NCBI RefSeq assembly: GCF_001894985.1
Contig: NZ_BCXG01000024.1
Span: 18,129-82,128 of the forward strand
From: Rhodococcus tukisamuensis NBRC 100609
Lineage (GTDB): Bacteria; Actinomycetota; Actinomycetes; Mycobacteriales; Mycobacteriaceae
Direction of reading: 5' to 3'
Length of the DNA: 64,000 bases
Shown here: positions 31,935 to 42,489 of the stretch, one piece after another
Layout of the letters: each line of letters opens with the position of its first letter
How positions within the stretch are numbered: the first letter of the stretch is position 1
Notes under the pieces: model-generated
Told to the model about the DNA's origin: nothing
Databases searched by the model: none
What the model saw: only the letters and a program-made list of their open reading frames with translations
Program-made: the position numbers and the translations under genes

Positions 31935-32312
31935 GAGTTAAAGGTACTTGAGACTGACAAGACTGGCCCGTGCGAAATCTTGCCCCCACGGGCTCTATTT
32001 ACGAGAGGGTGAGCTGTGTCGACTATTGGTCGAGCTGGACCGCGTCTACATTGACATCCCTAGCTTGTTGCCCCAGAACGTACGCCGAATGCCATGGTGC
32101 GCAGCCCCTCTGCTCAGTCCAGATCGAAGAACTGTATGGAGGTGTCGAGGCTGGCCCCACTTCGGTTGACTCGCCCCGCAATAACACCCCGGAGCGCCCG
32201 CGGCCGGTTGGGCGCTGACACTGGCTAGCTCTAGGTCGAGTTCAGCTCAGTCCTGTTGACGCCGCGGAGCGGTCTGTTACCGCTTTCGATCCTGGCGCCC
32301 CGCACGAACTGG
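31935..32312. other. Intergenic stretch without a supported gene
   Basis: The interval separates the 79-residue protein gene from the end of the giant NTPase gene. No coding frame or strong hairpin stands out. Confidence 0.4.
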
Positions 32313-35300
32313 TCAAGGTTGCTTGACGACGAGGATGTCCTCGCGCAGCTTCTTGTTGGTCCTGCACCGGTTCGTGTCCTTCATGATCTTGAACACCGCC
32401 TTGTGTGCGTCGTCGTTCGGGACCTCGAACTCGCTTCGCTCCCAGGTTGTGAGGTAGCTGTACTTGCCGCCCAGATCGTTCAGAATTGCCACGATCTCGG
32501 GCGCGGTGGGAGCTGCGATGTGGAGCAGCCGAACAGTGAGATCCGCGTCCTTGCTGGTCGTGGCGACCCGGCGAATTTGCTCCACAGGAAGGCGAGTGTT
32601 GCCCTGGATGGCAAACCGGGCCGCGGCAGCCAGGGCCTTGCCGTCGTCGGTCGGGACGAAGTTCGCCAGGCCCTGGAGTATCTGCTGGCCAATCTTGCTG
32701 CTGGTCGCGGGATCCTCGAAGAGGTCGGTGACCATCCCGTCGACCAGGTCGGGGGAAAGGAACTTGTCGACCTCGTTCGAGGCGACAATGGCGGGGCCGA
32801 GGGCAGCCCATCCGCCCTGGCGAAGGTGTGTGAAGGTGGCGACATCGTCCGGAACCAGTTCGCCCTTGACGAGGAGCGCGAGTAGGTTGCTCTTCTCCGG
32901 GGTGATCTGTGTGGCCGGGAGCCACTCTTCGAGCCCGAGGCTCTGTACGAGCTGGACTCGGTCCTCGGGGCGTGGGATGCCATGCGCGGCGTTGAGCACG
33001 GCGACGGCAGCCGTGGCGGCGGCCTCTTCATCGCGGGGGGCATCCGACCCATCGTCGGTGTAGATCACGCCGCCGGCGAGCAGGAGTTGGCCGAGGCTCT
33101 CGTCGATGACTCCGACCTCGGCGCGGTAGGCGTCGAGATTGGCCAGCGATGCACGAAACAGCTTGGCGGACGCCAGCGCTGGCCAGGTCGACGTGGGCGC
33201 GTCGGCCAGTTGCCGCAGCGAGCTGTCGGGAGACGCAGTCGCGGTGAGCCGCTCGAGTGTCTCGTCGTCCTCTACCGAGGCCTCAAGTGCATCAATGAGT
33301 GTCGCAGAGGTCAGCGTCGAGTAGTCGCTGTCGTCGTCTGATTCGACGGCGTCGAGGTAGGTTCCGAGGTTCGACAAGCAGTATTGGTAGATGGTGTCGT
33401 TGTCGCGAACGCCGTCCAGCGTCACCCGGCCGTTGATGTTGAGCGCCGTACGCAGGTTGTCGACAGTCAGCTCGTACAAGTTGTTGTCCACGATGAGTGT
33501 CCGCAGCACTTCGTGCACGCCGTCGAGGCTGGGCAGAAGGATCTGAGCGCGTCGCAGTATGGTCACGACCGTGTTCAGATCAGACTCGGTTCGGGTCTCG
33601 GCAAATGCTGGCATCTTCTTGTACTGCGAGACCAGGAAATCGCCGACGGCGGGCCCGAGGTCGTAGGCGCCCGCAGAGTCGGCGGCTACGAGTGCGGCAT
33701 CTACGAGTTCAGTGCGTGCGTCAGCGGGTACGCCCTCGTCGGAGACGAGGTAGGTGAACACGTCGTGCCACTGTTGCCGGCTTAGCCGCGCTGCCAGTCG
33801 GGTCCGCTCGACGTTCGAGGTGAAGAATGCCGCCAGGAACTGCTTCGCTTCACTCCCGAAGTTCGAGGTCAGGTGCTTCACGACCTCGTCCGCCCGCTCG
33901 ATGTTCTCGGCGAGGAGGTAGTCGACCAGTTGAACGTTGTAGGCGCTGATGGTGCGAGTGAAGTCCTCGTCAGCTTCGACCAGCAGGTTCGCGAACGCGC
34001 CGGGGCTGGTGAACTGGTAGTTGATGTCCATGCTGTTGGTCTGAACGGTCTGCACAATGAACGTCGCCACGTCGACTCCGGTGAAGTCGCCATAGAACTG
34101 CGCAGCGTAGAGAGTGAAATTCCGGTCGATGTAGCCCTGCCTGACGAGCTCGCGTGCGAGGCCCGAATTCAAGTTCCTGTCCACGAGTGCGCCGAAGGTC
34201 AGCTCCGCGGTCTCCTCGTCCTCATCCTCGCTCGGGACGGTGATTGTGAACGTGTCGGCGTTGACAAGGTCCTGGAAGTCGGTACCGCGGAGATTCTCGA
34301 TCTCGCGGTCGAGTCGCTGTATTTCCTCTTGGAGCGCCTCGGTGTTCCTGTCCTCCCACCGACCGTGCAGGAATTCAGGAAACAGGTCCTCGAGATGTTC
34401 CTGGGTCAACGTGATGAGCGTCGCGGGACCGCTGTACTGCGGGCGCGCCGCTTGTATGGTGATGACGGATGTGGCGACGACGGTTTCCCAGAACGCGTGC
34501 GCGATCACTTCGTCACCGCTGTACGTGTTCGTCCCGACGGCGAAGCTCAATTCCCAATCCACAAACCCAGGGTTCTGGTCACGTAGAGACTTCCCGATTC
34601 CTATCAGCCGTTTGCCAAGCTGCTTCGCGAACGGGTCGACGGCAGGCGGAGGCATTCTTCTTGCCAGCAGGTCTCGCTTGGTCTGCTCGCGGTCCGCGAC
34701 TGAGGTTGCGACGAGCGCGCGGTGATAGTCGTACAGGCGGTCGAGGTTGCTGGAGCGACGCGAGATGTTCTCGAAATCCTCCAGATGGAAGTTCTTGTAG
34801 GCGACCAGTGCGAAGAGGTGACTGGGAGAGAGCTCGGGCGCGACCTTGTCCGACTGCAGCAGACGCTCGGCGAATACGAGGTACTCGTTGCACATGTTCA
34901 GCAGGAGGCGCTTGTCAGTGGCGTGCTTGGCGACTAGTTCGACCAGCGGACGCTCGATGCCGGCGACGCCCGCCTCCTGCAGGAGCTGATGTAGGTGCTC
35001 GCGGGCAGTGCGGTGCGAGATGAATGGCACGATCGGGATGACGATTTCGAAGAACTTGGTCCGGTTCGCGCGGACGGTCTCGGCCCGAGCGGCGTCGTCA
35101 CCATCCTCGGCCGTGTCCTCGCCGATCTTCTCGAACAGGCTGTCGCGCATTGCGTAGATGAATCGGAGGGGCTTCTTGCCCTTCTTGATCTTCTTGAGCC
35201 GCTTCGGGGTGTTGTTGAGGAGGGTGTTGAGCTCACGAAGCGCCTCGAAGATCTGGGGGTTGTTGTAGCGGTCCAGATCCTCGAAGATGACGATGTCCGT

Positions 35301-36053
35301 GGGTTCCTGGTCGAAGAAGCGGACGATCTCGTCGAGGTGTTCGTCGAAGTAGGTGTGGCTCGGCTCCGACAGTGTCAGAGCCGCGCCTGCTGCGGACACG
35401 TTGGAGACCATGAACCGGTTGTAGGTGACTGTCCGCAGAACCGAGAGCACCACGACGAGTAGGACGGCCACCCCTGCCCACACCAGCGCCTGCTCGACAC
35501 CGGAGTGATCTGGTCCGGTTGCCATCTGCGAGGGCAGGTGCCCGAGCAGCGTCAACAACCCCCCGAGCACGCCGACGAACAGGACGGACTCAAGAACTGG
35601 CCGCCACCACGGCAGGGGGCCACGCAGGCTGAACCGCGAGTGGCGGAGTGTGCGTGTTCGGGCGCTGTAGATCAGTTGCTTGAGTACCTCCTTCTGGATG
35701 CGGTTGGTTAGCGACACGTCCTCCGAGTCGGGCGCCAGGGTGGATACAGCTAGCCGAAGCGATGAATCTGCATGCTTTTCCTGGAACTCGTCGAGCACGC
35801 TTGACTTGCCGGTTCCGTACCGTCCACTGAGGGCAATGTTGCGGTTCTTGGGATCCTGGACCGCCTTCTCCAGATGGCCCAAGTAGGTCTTGTGCTGGGC
35901 TGCATCATATTGTGGCGCCAAGGATTTCAGTGTCACCTGGGCAGTGACCTTGCTTGGCATCTTCTGCTGCAACGCCGTGGCCGCATCGGGCGCACCTGCA
36001 ATGGCACCTGACGATCTTCCGGGGGCATTTGCGCGGCGATTGATGTCGCTCAC
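32313..36053 (-). CDS. YobI-like membrane P-loop NTPase (KAP type), candidate defence protein
   Basis: The product is 1246 residues from the GTG at 36053. The Walker A motif GRYGTGKS is at residues 77-84, two membrane helices are inserted at about 153-172 and 187-207, and the Walker B motif DIVIFEDLDR is at 253-262. This membrane insertion inside the ATPase domain is the hallmark of the KAP/YobI group. The C-terminal 800 residues are helical. YobI-like proteins are found in defence islands. The GTG is preferred over the ATG at 36080 because GAAAGGAAG precedes it and it overlaps the stop of the small gene upstream (GTGA). Confidence 0.85.
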   Translation of the reverse strand: MSDINRRANAPGRSSGAIAGAPDAATALQQKMPSKVTAQVTLKSLAPQYDAAQHKTYLGHLEKAVQDPKNRNIALSGRYGTGKSSVLDEFQEKHADSSLRLAVSTLAPDSEDVSLTNRIQKEVLKQLIYSARTRTLRHSRFSLRGPLPWWRPVLESVLFVGVLGGLLTLLGHLPSQMATGPDHSGVEQALVWAGVAVLLVVVLSVLRTVTYNRFMVSNVSAAGAALTLSEPSHTYFDEHLDEIVRFFDQEPTDIVIFEDLDRYNNPQIFEALRELNTLLNNTPKRLKKIKKGKKPLRFIYAMRDSLFEKIGEDTAEDGDDAARAETVRANRTKFFEIVIPIVPFISHRTAREHLHQLLQEAGVAGIERPLVELVAKHATDKRLLLNMCNEYLVFAERLLQSDKVAPELSPSHLFALVAYKNFHLEDFENISRRSSNLDRLYDYHRALVATSVADREQTKRDLLARRMPPPAVDPFAKQLGKRLIGIGKSLRDQNPGFVDWELSFAVGTNTYSGDEVIAHAFWETVVATSVITIQAARPQYSGPATLITLTQEHLEDLFPEFLHGRWEDRNTEALQEEIQRLDREIENLRGTDFQDLVNADTFTITVPSEDEDEETAELTFGALVDRNLNSGLARELVRQGYIDRNFTLYAAQFYGDFTGVDVATFIVQTVQTNSMDINYQFTSPGAFANLLVEADEDFTRTISAYNVQLVDYLLAENIERADEVVKHLTSNFGSEAKQFLAAFFTSNVERTRLAARLSRQQWHDVFTYLVSDEGVPADARTELVDAALVAADSAGAYDLGPAVGDFLVSQYKKMPAFAETRTESDLNTVVTILRRAQILLPSLDGVHEVLRTLIVDNNLYELTVDNLRTALNINGRVTLDGVRDNDTIYQYCLSNLGTYLDAVESDDDSDYSTLTSATLIDALEASVEDDETLERLTATASPDSSLRQLADAPTSTWPALASAKLFRASLANLDAYRAEVGVIDESLGQLLLAGGVIYTDDGSDAPRDEEAAATAAVAVLNAAHGIPRPEDRVQLVQSLGLEEWLPATQITPEKSNLLALLVKGELVPDDVATFTHLRQGGWAALGPAIVASNEVDKFLSPDLVDGMVTDLFEDPATSSKIGQQILQGLANFVPTDDGKALAAAARFAIQGNTRLPVEQIRRVATTSKDADLTVRLLHIAAPTAPEIVAILNDLGGKYSYLTTWERSEFEVPNDDAHKAVFKIMKDTNRCRTNKKLREDILVVKQP

Positions 36054-36262
36054 TGACTTCCTTTCGAATGGGGTCGACATGCGATGACTGTCTGCTCATT
36101 CCAATGGGCAAAGCGATCACCGCGCCGCGCTGATCGAGCTGCGCTCAGGGTAAACGAGACCAAACGACTGAGGACCCCGAGTGTGTCGGTCGCGAGCCTC
36201 CGGATGTCATCGTCTGCATCCGAGTTGGATGGATTCGGGGTTGGGTACTCGGTCCGTGACAA
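36050..36262 (-). CDS. Short protein coupled to the YobI-like NTPase (70 aa)
   Basis: The 70-residue product starts from TTG with a polar N-terminus (SRTEYPTPNPSNSDADDDIR) and continues TLGVLSRLVSFTLSAARSA, a weakly hydrophobic helix, and a basic end. Its stop codon overlaps the GTG start of the NTPase gene by four bases, which argues that it is real and co-translated. It may be a regulatory or sensing partner. Confidence 0.5.
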   Translation of the reverse strand: MSRTEYPTPNPSNSDADDDIRRLATDTLGVLSRLVSFTLSAARSARRGDRFAHWNEQTVIACRPHSKGSQ

Positions 36263-36388
36263 CCAAAGAGGTGGTGCTGGCAGGGGCTAACCGCGCTGAT
36301 CTCGTGCGGTAGGCGAGTGTGATTGTAGGAATGTGGGGATAGCGTGGGAGTGCATCCGAATCGCGATTGAAAGGGTCGGGTGGTCGTG

Positions 36389-37015
36389 ATGGTCGAGATG
36401 GCGAACGGGACGGCGGAAGCCCGTTACCTGCGCGGCGAGGTCGGCTTCGAGGATGCGTTGCGGGAGGTGACAGGTATCGACATCGGTCGCGACGACTTCG
36501 CTGAGATCCTGCGCGGCCTCGCCGGCCGCAGTCCCGGTAGTCCGGAGCTCTCCGACCACGACGCCGGCGTCCTCGCCAGCGCCGGGTTCGTCGAGGACCC
36601 GATGGCTACTACTGGGGCTCGACTGGATCGCGCCACCCGTATGCAGGACCTGGTCCGCCGTAGTCTGTCGGTCGCTGAGGCCGCGGACCGTCTCGGGGTC
36701 ACCCCGCCCCGAATCCGTCAGCGACTGTCCGATGGCACGTTGTGGGCGTTCGGGGAGGGACGCAGTCGACTTCTTCCGCCGGCTCAGTTCGCGGCCTCCG
36801 GTGCGGTTCCCCACATCGAGCGAATCGCGCCGCTGCTCGCGAAGACCCTGCATCCCCTGACCGTGCAAGCGCTGCTCACTGAGCCGCAGCCATCCCTGCA
36901 TATCGAGGGTCGGCCGGTATCGATCGTGGCGTGGCTGACCGGCTGCGCGGGCACCGCGGCAGAAATTGAGCAGGCTGCCGATGTCGTCATCGCGGCTGAG
37001 TGGGAATCTGCGTAG
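36389..37015 (+). CDS. Helix-turn-helix DNA-binding protein, antitoxin-like
   Basis: The 208-residue product has an excisionase-like winged helix-turn-helix near residues 90-125 (RRSLSVAEAADRLGVTPPRI, then SDGTLWAFGEGRSRLLP) and a helical C-terminal domain (PLTVQALLTEPQPSLHIEGR). This layout is common in actinobacterial antitoxins encoded before a RES-type toxin. No toxin gene follows; module 2 begins 400 bases later, so the partner may have been lost. The start could be the GTG at 36380. Confidence 0.65.
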   Translation: MVEMANGTAEARYLRGEVGFEDALREVTGIDIGRDDFAEILRGLAGRSPGSPELSDHDAGVLASAGFVEDPMATTGARLDRATRMQDLVRRSLSVAEAADRLGVTPPRIRQRLSDGTLWAFGEGRSRLLPPAQFAASGAVPHIERIAPLLAKTLHPLTVQALLTEPQPSLHIEGRPVSIVAWLTGCAGTAAEIEQAADVVIAAEWESA

Positions 37016-37429
37016 CGCATCTTAGCCAGGTAGACAACAAGTTTCGATCCGAGTACGGCTTGAAATGCGGTGATCATCCCGCGTGCAGCGGCGTCATATG
37101 AGGGTGTGCGTCTGCCATCACGCTTCGTTTCCGTCTGCCCGTTGCGCAGCCGATGGCGGCGCACCGGGCGCCGTCCCCAGGTAGGCGCCCGATGTTGCCG
37201 TAGCTGTAACGTCGGGGCCCTCCGCTGGCGCTACAACCCGCGTCGCCCCGTTGCGGCGGCGCTCCGGGTGATCCGCTCGCAATATCTGCTGCGGCTCGCA
37301 GTTCCAAATTTAGGCGCGTATCACGCAGTTGACGAGAAGAGATTGGACGCGTCATGCCCTGAGCAGTAGTGCGTTCGCTCCCGATTTGTTCTGCGGACGC
37401 GTTTCGCGATCCGGAATCGGGGACTAGCG
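37016..37429. other. Intergenic stretch before module 2
   Basis: No gene is supported, although frames are open on both strands. It separates the antitoxin-like gene from the left boundary of module 2. Confidence 0.4.
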
Positions 37430-37462
37430 TGGGTGTTGGCACCACCTCAGGTCATCCGACAA

Positions 37463-37490
37463 CTCGGTGCGCGTCCGCGCACACCGAGTA
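37463..37490 (+). promoter_or_regulatory. Leader hairpin 1 of module 2
   Basis: ACTCGGTG and CACCGAGT form the stem, with an inner CGCG/CGCG pairing and a two-base bulge. It corresponds in position and length to 22544-22571 but shares almost no sequence with it. Confidence 0.55.
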
Positions 37491-37542
37491 CCGAAGTCGG
37501 TCCTCGTCAGGGTGGTGATCAGTATTCGCCTCTAATACCTCG

Positions 37543-37571
37543 AAGGACACCGAGTAGCAGTCGGTGTCCTT
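37543..37571 (+). promoter_or_regulatory. Leader hairpin 2 of module 2
   Basis: The stem AAGGACACCGA/TCGGTGTCCTT is identical to that of module 1, while the 7-base loop differs. Confidence 0.65.
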
Positions 37572-37609
37572 GTGTATTCGTCAGCCAGGATCCTGCGGGA
37601 TCGCATGTG

Positions 37610-37635
37610 ACTCATGAGGTTGTGATCACTCATGA
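37610..37635 (+). promoter_or_regulatory. Two ACTCATGA repeats 18 bp apart, module 2
   Basis: ACTCATGA occurs at 37610 and 37628 and is followed by CAGTACTCCTCTGCGCCC, nearly the same as in module 1. Confidence 0.55.
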
Positions 37636-37711
37636 CAGTACTCCTCTGCGCCCGAACGGCGCCAGGACCTTCACGGTGCACTGCCCATGCTGATGGTCGA
37701 GGTTGTCGGTG

Positions 37712-38670
<959 letters not shown>

Positions 38671-38671
<1 letters not shown>

Positions 38672-39600
38672 TGACGCCTCGGACACCGGTGGAGAGCATC
38701 GAGTTGTATACCCCGCACATGCCGGCACAGGAGTGGGAGGCGATCGGGCCGTTCGTGCGGGACGTCGTCCGGCGAGGGTTCGCGGCGACGCAGGTAGCGC
38801 AGGTGGCGATGGGCCAAATAGGGATGGTGACATCACTGGTGCGGTGGGCACTCGAACAGGGTTTGCCACTCGACGTCGAGCAGATCTTCCAGCCGGCGAC
38901 GGTCAACCGATATGCCGTCACGATCCCGGGGTTGTCCGAGTCGACGCGGTGCACGCGCCGGGCCACGCTGACGTCACTGTCGCGCCGGATCACTCGTGCC
39001 GCTCCGTGGGAGCCGCAACGTGCGGTGCTGCACTATCCCCGTACAGCGAATCCGTACACGCCTGCGGAGGTGTCTCGTCTGCTGTGGTGGGCCCCGCGGC
39101 AGGTGAACGCGGTGCGCCGACGAGGGCTTGCTGCTGCGGTGGCGCTCGGGGTGGGTGCGGGCCTTCGAGGCACCGAGATGCTGTCAGTCAGTTCGTCGGA
39201 CGTCCGGGAACGCGGCGACTACGTGATCGTGGCGGTACGGGGTCAGAATGCGAGACAAGTCCCGGTACGTCCGGCGTATGCCGGCGCGGTGCTCGAAGCG
39301 GCAGAGAATGCGCACGGTGGTCAGTTGTTCCACGATCCACTCCCACCGGTCAATGCCGTTGGGAAGGTGCTGGATCGCTGTGAGGTCCCCGAGACACTGA
39401 GGCCGCTGACGTCATCCCGGCTGCGGTTGACGTGGGAGTGCGCGATGATCCAGGCTGTTCCGTTGCCCGTATTCATGAGGATGTCCGGGCACACCGGGAC
39501 CTGGAGACTCGCCGACATTCTGGGCGGAGTGCGACCGCGCACCCGACCGTGGTGGACTGCAGCGGAATTGGAGGCACTTGCGCAGGCGGTGCCATGGTGA
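38671..39600 (+). CDS. Tyrosine-recombinase-fold protein B of module 2
   Basis: The 309-residue product matches protein B of module 1 (EAIGPFVRDVVRRGF, ATVNRYAVTIPGLSESTR, TLTSLSRRITRAAPWEP). Box I is VGAGLRGTEMLSV and box II is SSRLRLTWECAMIQAVPLPV. The Tyr position reads WRLADILGG, so the nucleophile is absent here too. Its loss in both copies suggests an old, stable non-catalytic role. It overlaps the neighbours on both sides. Confidence 0.75.
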
Positions 39601-41324
39601 CTAGGAAGAGGCACCCGCCGCGCCGCCGCCACCGTGGTGGAGGAGTGGACGCCGGCCGGGTCCGGCGCCTGCACGAGGTGAGCACCGCCGTGTACCGCAC
39701 CGAACCTTGGCGGTTCAAACGGGTTATGGCCATGTTCGGACACTGCTCCGCAAGCGATTTCGTACGCGAAGTGTTCGAGCATCGTCGTGGTGCGCACCGG
39801 GTGTTCACCGCCGCCGCCTTCCTCGCCGCCTACGTCCTCACTCCGATGCTCGGCATCCCGATGCATCAGACGAACGTGACCGCGGTCGTGCGCGGGTGGA
39901 CCGCTTCGCAGCGGCGAGCGGTGGGAATCCCACCCCACGCGGATATCAAGTACAAGTCGGTCAACGACGCGTTGCGCCGTCTGATGTGGGCGTGCCTGTC
40001 TCCCCGGTATCCGGAGTGGGACGAACGCACCTTCGCGCAGGCGTTGCTCGACGCGTCCCTGTGGTGCCATCCACCGACCGGTGCCGTCGCCCTGGACTCG
40101 ACCGACGTCTCGACCTGGGGCAGGGTTCGATACCGCAAACCAGTGGTGGATGCCGATCCTGACGGGTTGCCACCGCCAGATCACCCCCTCGCGCCACCGG
40201 ACCCCAATCATCCACATGCCCGCCGACGAGGGCATCACCTCCCGAACGCGCCCGTCGGCCCAGACAGGCGCTGCATCTACACGGTAGATCTGACTGCTCG
40301 GATGGGTTGGCGCAGCTCCGAATTCGAGGAGACCTGCTACTTCTGTGGCTACGACCTGCACGCGATCACCGATGTCCCATCCGCCCCAGGCCTCGGCCCG
40401 GTGGTGCACGTCGTGCGGGCGATGAACCTCGCGCCGGCGGGATCGCACAAAGGCATCGAAGGACTCGCCGCCGTACGGGCGTTGGGAGAAACGATCCCGA
40501 AGCCGCGCCAGTTGATCGCGGACCGTGCCTACAACCACGTCACCAACGAGACGTTCGCGATACCGGTCTGGCAACTCGGCTACACCACGATCTACGACCT
40601 GCACCTGAATCAGCGCGGGATGCATCCCGGACCCGAAGGCACGCACACCCTCTGGATCGACGGCGTCCTCTACCCGGACAGCCTCCCGGAAGGTCTGTAC
40701 GACCTCGACCCGATCGAGACAGACATGTCCGACGACGAACGGGAGCGCCTCGAGCGGCGTCATCAGGCGCGTCAGGCGTATGCCTTCGTTCCGCACGGGG
40801 CCCGCCATCCCGATGGGTCACGTCGCTACCGCGGGCCCGCGGTCGAACCGGCCCGGGTCCGCTGCCCAAACAACCCTGTCTCGATGCGTGCGCCGCAGAG
40901 CATGCCGACGACCTCCTGCACGCGCGGTGAGGAATGTGGGTGCGGTCGCACGATCACCCTGCACGACACCGACTACCCCGATCTGCGGATGCCGTTCCAA
41001 CACGGGACCCTTGCGTGGGAGGAGTCGTATCACCGCAGGGTCGGCATCGAGAGTGTGTTCGCCGACCTGAAGCAGAACCGGCTGCACGTGCACCGCGGGT
41101 TCTTCCGCGGCTTGGGGATCCGGCGGTACACACTGCTTGTCGGGTTCACCCTCGCCGCGCTCAATCTTCTCAACCTGCATGACTGGTACTGCAAGCATGA
41201 GCGTCTCGATCCGTGGGGCCGGTTCCTCGGTGAACCGGAACCAGCGCACACGCCACGCCGGCGGCGTCACCTCGTCTCCATGCACCCTGACGAGTCTTCG
41301 GCGGCAGCCGAATTCGGCAGATAG
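39594..41324 (+). CDS. DDE-type transposase-like protein C of module 2
   Basis: The 576-residue product has Asp 168 in GAVALDSTDVSTW, Asp 310 in QLIADRAYNH and Glu 486 in RRVGIESVFADLK, the same triad as in module 1. The cysteine group reads CTRGEECGCGRTITL. The N-terminus is basic (RKRHPPRRRHRGGG) and may bind DNA. Its ATG lies 7 bases before the end of gene B. It ends 245 bases before the tRNA-Gly gene. Confidence 0.75.
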   Translation: MVTRKRHPPRRRHRGGGVDAGRVRRLHEVSTAVYRTEPWRFKRVMAMFGHCSASDFVREVFEHRRGAHRVFTAAAFLAAYVLTPMLGIPMHQTNVTAVVRGWTASQRRAVGIPPHADIKYKSVNDALRRLMWACLSPRYPEWDERTFAQALLDASLWCHPPTGAVALDSTDVSTWGRVRYRKPVVDADPDGLPPPDHPLAPPDPNHPHARRRGHHLPNAPVGPDRRCIYTVDLTARMGWRSSEFEETCYFCGYDLHAITDVPSAPGLGPVVHVVRAMNLAPAGSHKGIEGLAAVRALGETIPKPRQLIADRAYNHVTNETFAIPVWQLGYTTIYDLHLNQRGMHPGPEGTHTLWIDGVLYPDSLPEGLYDLDPIETDMSDDERERLERRHQARQAYAFVPHGARHPDGSRRYRGPAVEPARVRCPNNPVSMRAPQSMPTTSCTRGEECGCGRTITLHDTDYPDLRMPFQHGTLAWEESYHRRVGIESVFADLKQNRLHVHRGFFRGLGIRRYTLLVGFTLAALNLLNLHDWYCKHERLDPWGRFLGEPEPAHTPRRRRHLVSMHPDESSAAAEFGR

Positions 41325-41532
41325 CTACCCCGCCCCGGCAGCGAAATCCATGGATTCCGCGGCTCGACGTCGACCACATCACGGAAGCGGCCGTCCGTAG
41401 CTGCTTCGGGATCGATATTCGGCCCAGTCTGGATGCGAATCGCGCCGTAATCGGGTCGGAGGTCCGCCGAATCGGGCCAGCAAGGTCCAGTTGAGGGGAA
41501 TCGGTCTCGGAAACCCGGCAGAGGGTCCAATT

Positions 41533-41573
41533 GGTGAACGCAACGGGCGTTGATGGGTGAACACCCTGTGGAG
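41533..41573 (+). repeat. Right-end motif of module 2 at tRNA-Gly
   Basis: GGTGAAC occurs at 41533 and 41556, again 23 bp apart. The last 23 bases (41551-41573) are identical to 26607-26629. The final TGGAG includes the complement of the tRNA CCA end, the discriminator base and the first acceptor base pair, so the element ends at, or recombined within, the tRNA 3' end. Confidence 0.65.
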
Positions 41574-41642
41574 CCGATGACGGGAATCGAACCCGCGTAT
41601 TCAGCTTGGGAAGCTGATGTTCTACCATTGAACTACATCGGC
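41569..41642 (-). tRNA. tRNA-Gly (anticodon CCC)
   Basis: Read on the minus strand, the acceptor stem GCCGATG pairs with CATCGGC, the D arm is GTTC/GAAC, the anticodon stem TCAGC/GCTGA encloses TTCCCAA with anticodon CCC, and the T arm is GCGGG-TTCGATT-CCCGT. The CCA is encoded. It reads GGG codons. In M. tuberculosis a glycine tRNA also lies next to dcd, so this is the native position. Confidence 0.95.
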
Positions 41643-41719
41643 ATGCAGGGCTTTTGGCACAGCGAACCACGCCAACCCCTGCGAGGCGCAACTGTAGCAG
41701 ACAGGCATAATGTCTACCC

Positions 41720-42298
41720 GTGCTCCTCTCAGATCGTGACATCCGCGCAGAAATCGCCTCCAACCGACTGGGCCTTGATCCGTTCGACGACGCGATGGTC
41801 CAGCCCTCCAGCGTTGACGTCCGACTCGACCGCCTGTTCCGCGTGTTCAACAACACCCGGTACACGCACATCGACCCGGCCCAGCGGCAGGACGAGCTGA
41901 CCACCCTGGTCGAACCCGCCGAGGGCGAGCCGTTCGTGCTGCACCCCGGGGAGTTCGTGCTCGGCTCCACCCTCGAGACGTGCTCCCTGCCCGACGACCT
42001 GGCAGGCCGACTCGAGGGCAAGTCGAGCCTGGGCCGCCTGGGCCTGCTCACCCACTCCACTGCGGGCTTCATCGACCCGGGCTTCTCCGGGCACATCACG
42101 CTCGAACTCTCCAACGTGGCGAACCTGCCCATCACGCTGTGGCCGGGCATGAAGATCGGGCAGTTGTGCCTGATCCGGCTCTCCAGCCCCGCGGAGCACC
42201 CGTACGGCAGCGCCGCGGTCGGCTCCAAGTACCAGGGACAGCGCGGCCCCACGCCGTCGAAGGCGTACCTGAACTTCAACCGCACCGACACCCGCTAG
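41720..42298 (+). CDS. dcd: dCTP deaminase (probably bifunctional, dUMP-forming)
   Basis: The enzyme converts dCTP to dUTP or directly to dUMP for thymidylate synthesis. The 192-residue product matches the family throughout: [20 protein letters not shown] at the start, [20 protein letters not shown] with the catalytic Glu region, and the C-terminal lid ([19 protein letters not shown]). Mycobacterial Dcd does both deamination and triphosphate hydrolysis, so dUMP formation is likely here. The start is a GTG. The gene is the first of the conserved chromosome after the tRNA. Confidence 0.95.
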   Translation: MLLSDRDIRAEIASNRLGLDPFDDAMVQPSSVDVRLDRLFRVFNNTRYTHIDPAQRQDELTTLVEPAEGEPFVLHPGEFVLGSTLETCSLPDDLAGRLEGKSSLGRLGLLTHSTAGFIDPGFSGHITLELSNVANLPITLWPGMKIGQLCLIRLSSPAEHPYGSAAVGSKYQGQRGPTPSKAYLNFNRTDTR

Positions 42299-42489
42299 CG
42301 GCGCCGGCTCCGCACACCCCTTCTGGGCTGCGCACACGGGCGTTGTGCGTGTAGGTGCGCTGTGACGGGTGCAACGGGTGTGTGCGGACGCCGGCGCGAC
42401 AGTTGCGGGCACCGGATGTACATCTCCTGTTGCCCGCCGCCTCGCCCGCGGTACCCGCCGCGCTCACCGCGGCGGACTACCAAGAAGGT

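Noticed and set aside
37074..37445. A 123-codon minus-strand frame before module 2
   Set aside because: It has low-complexity composition and no ribosome site, and it runs into the module boundary. High GC alone gives such frames.
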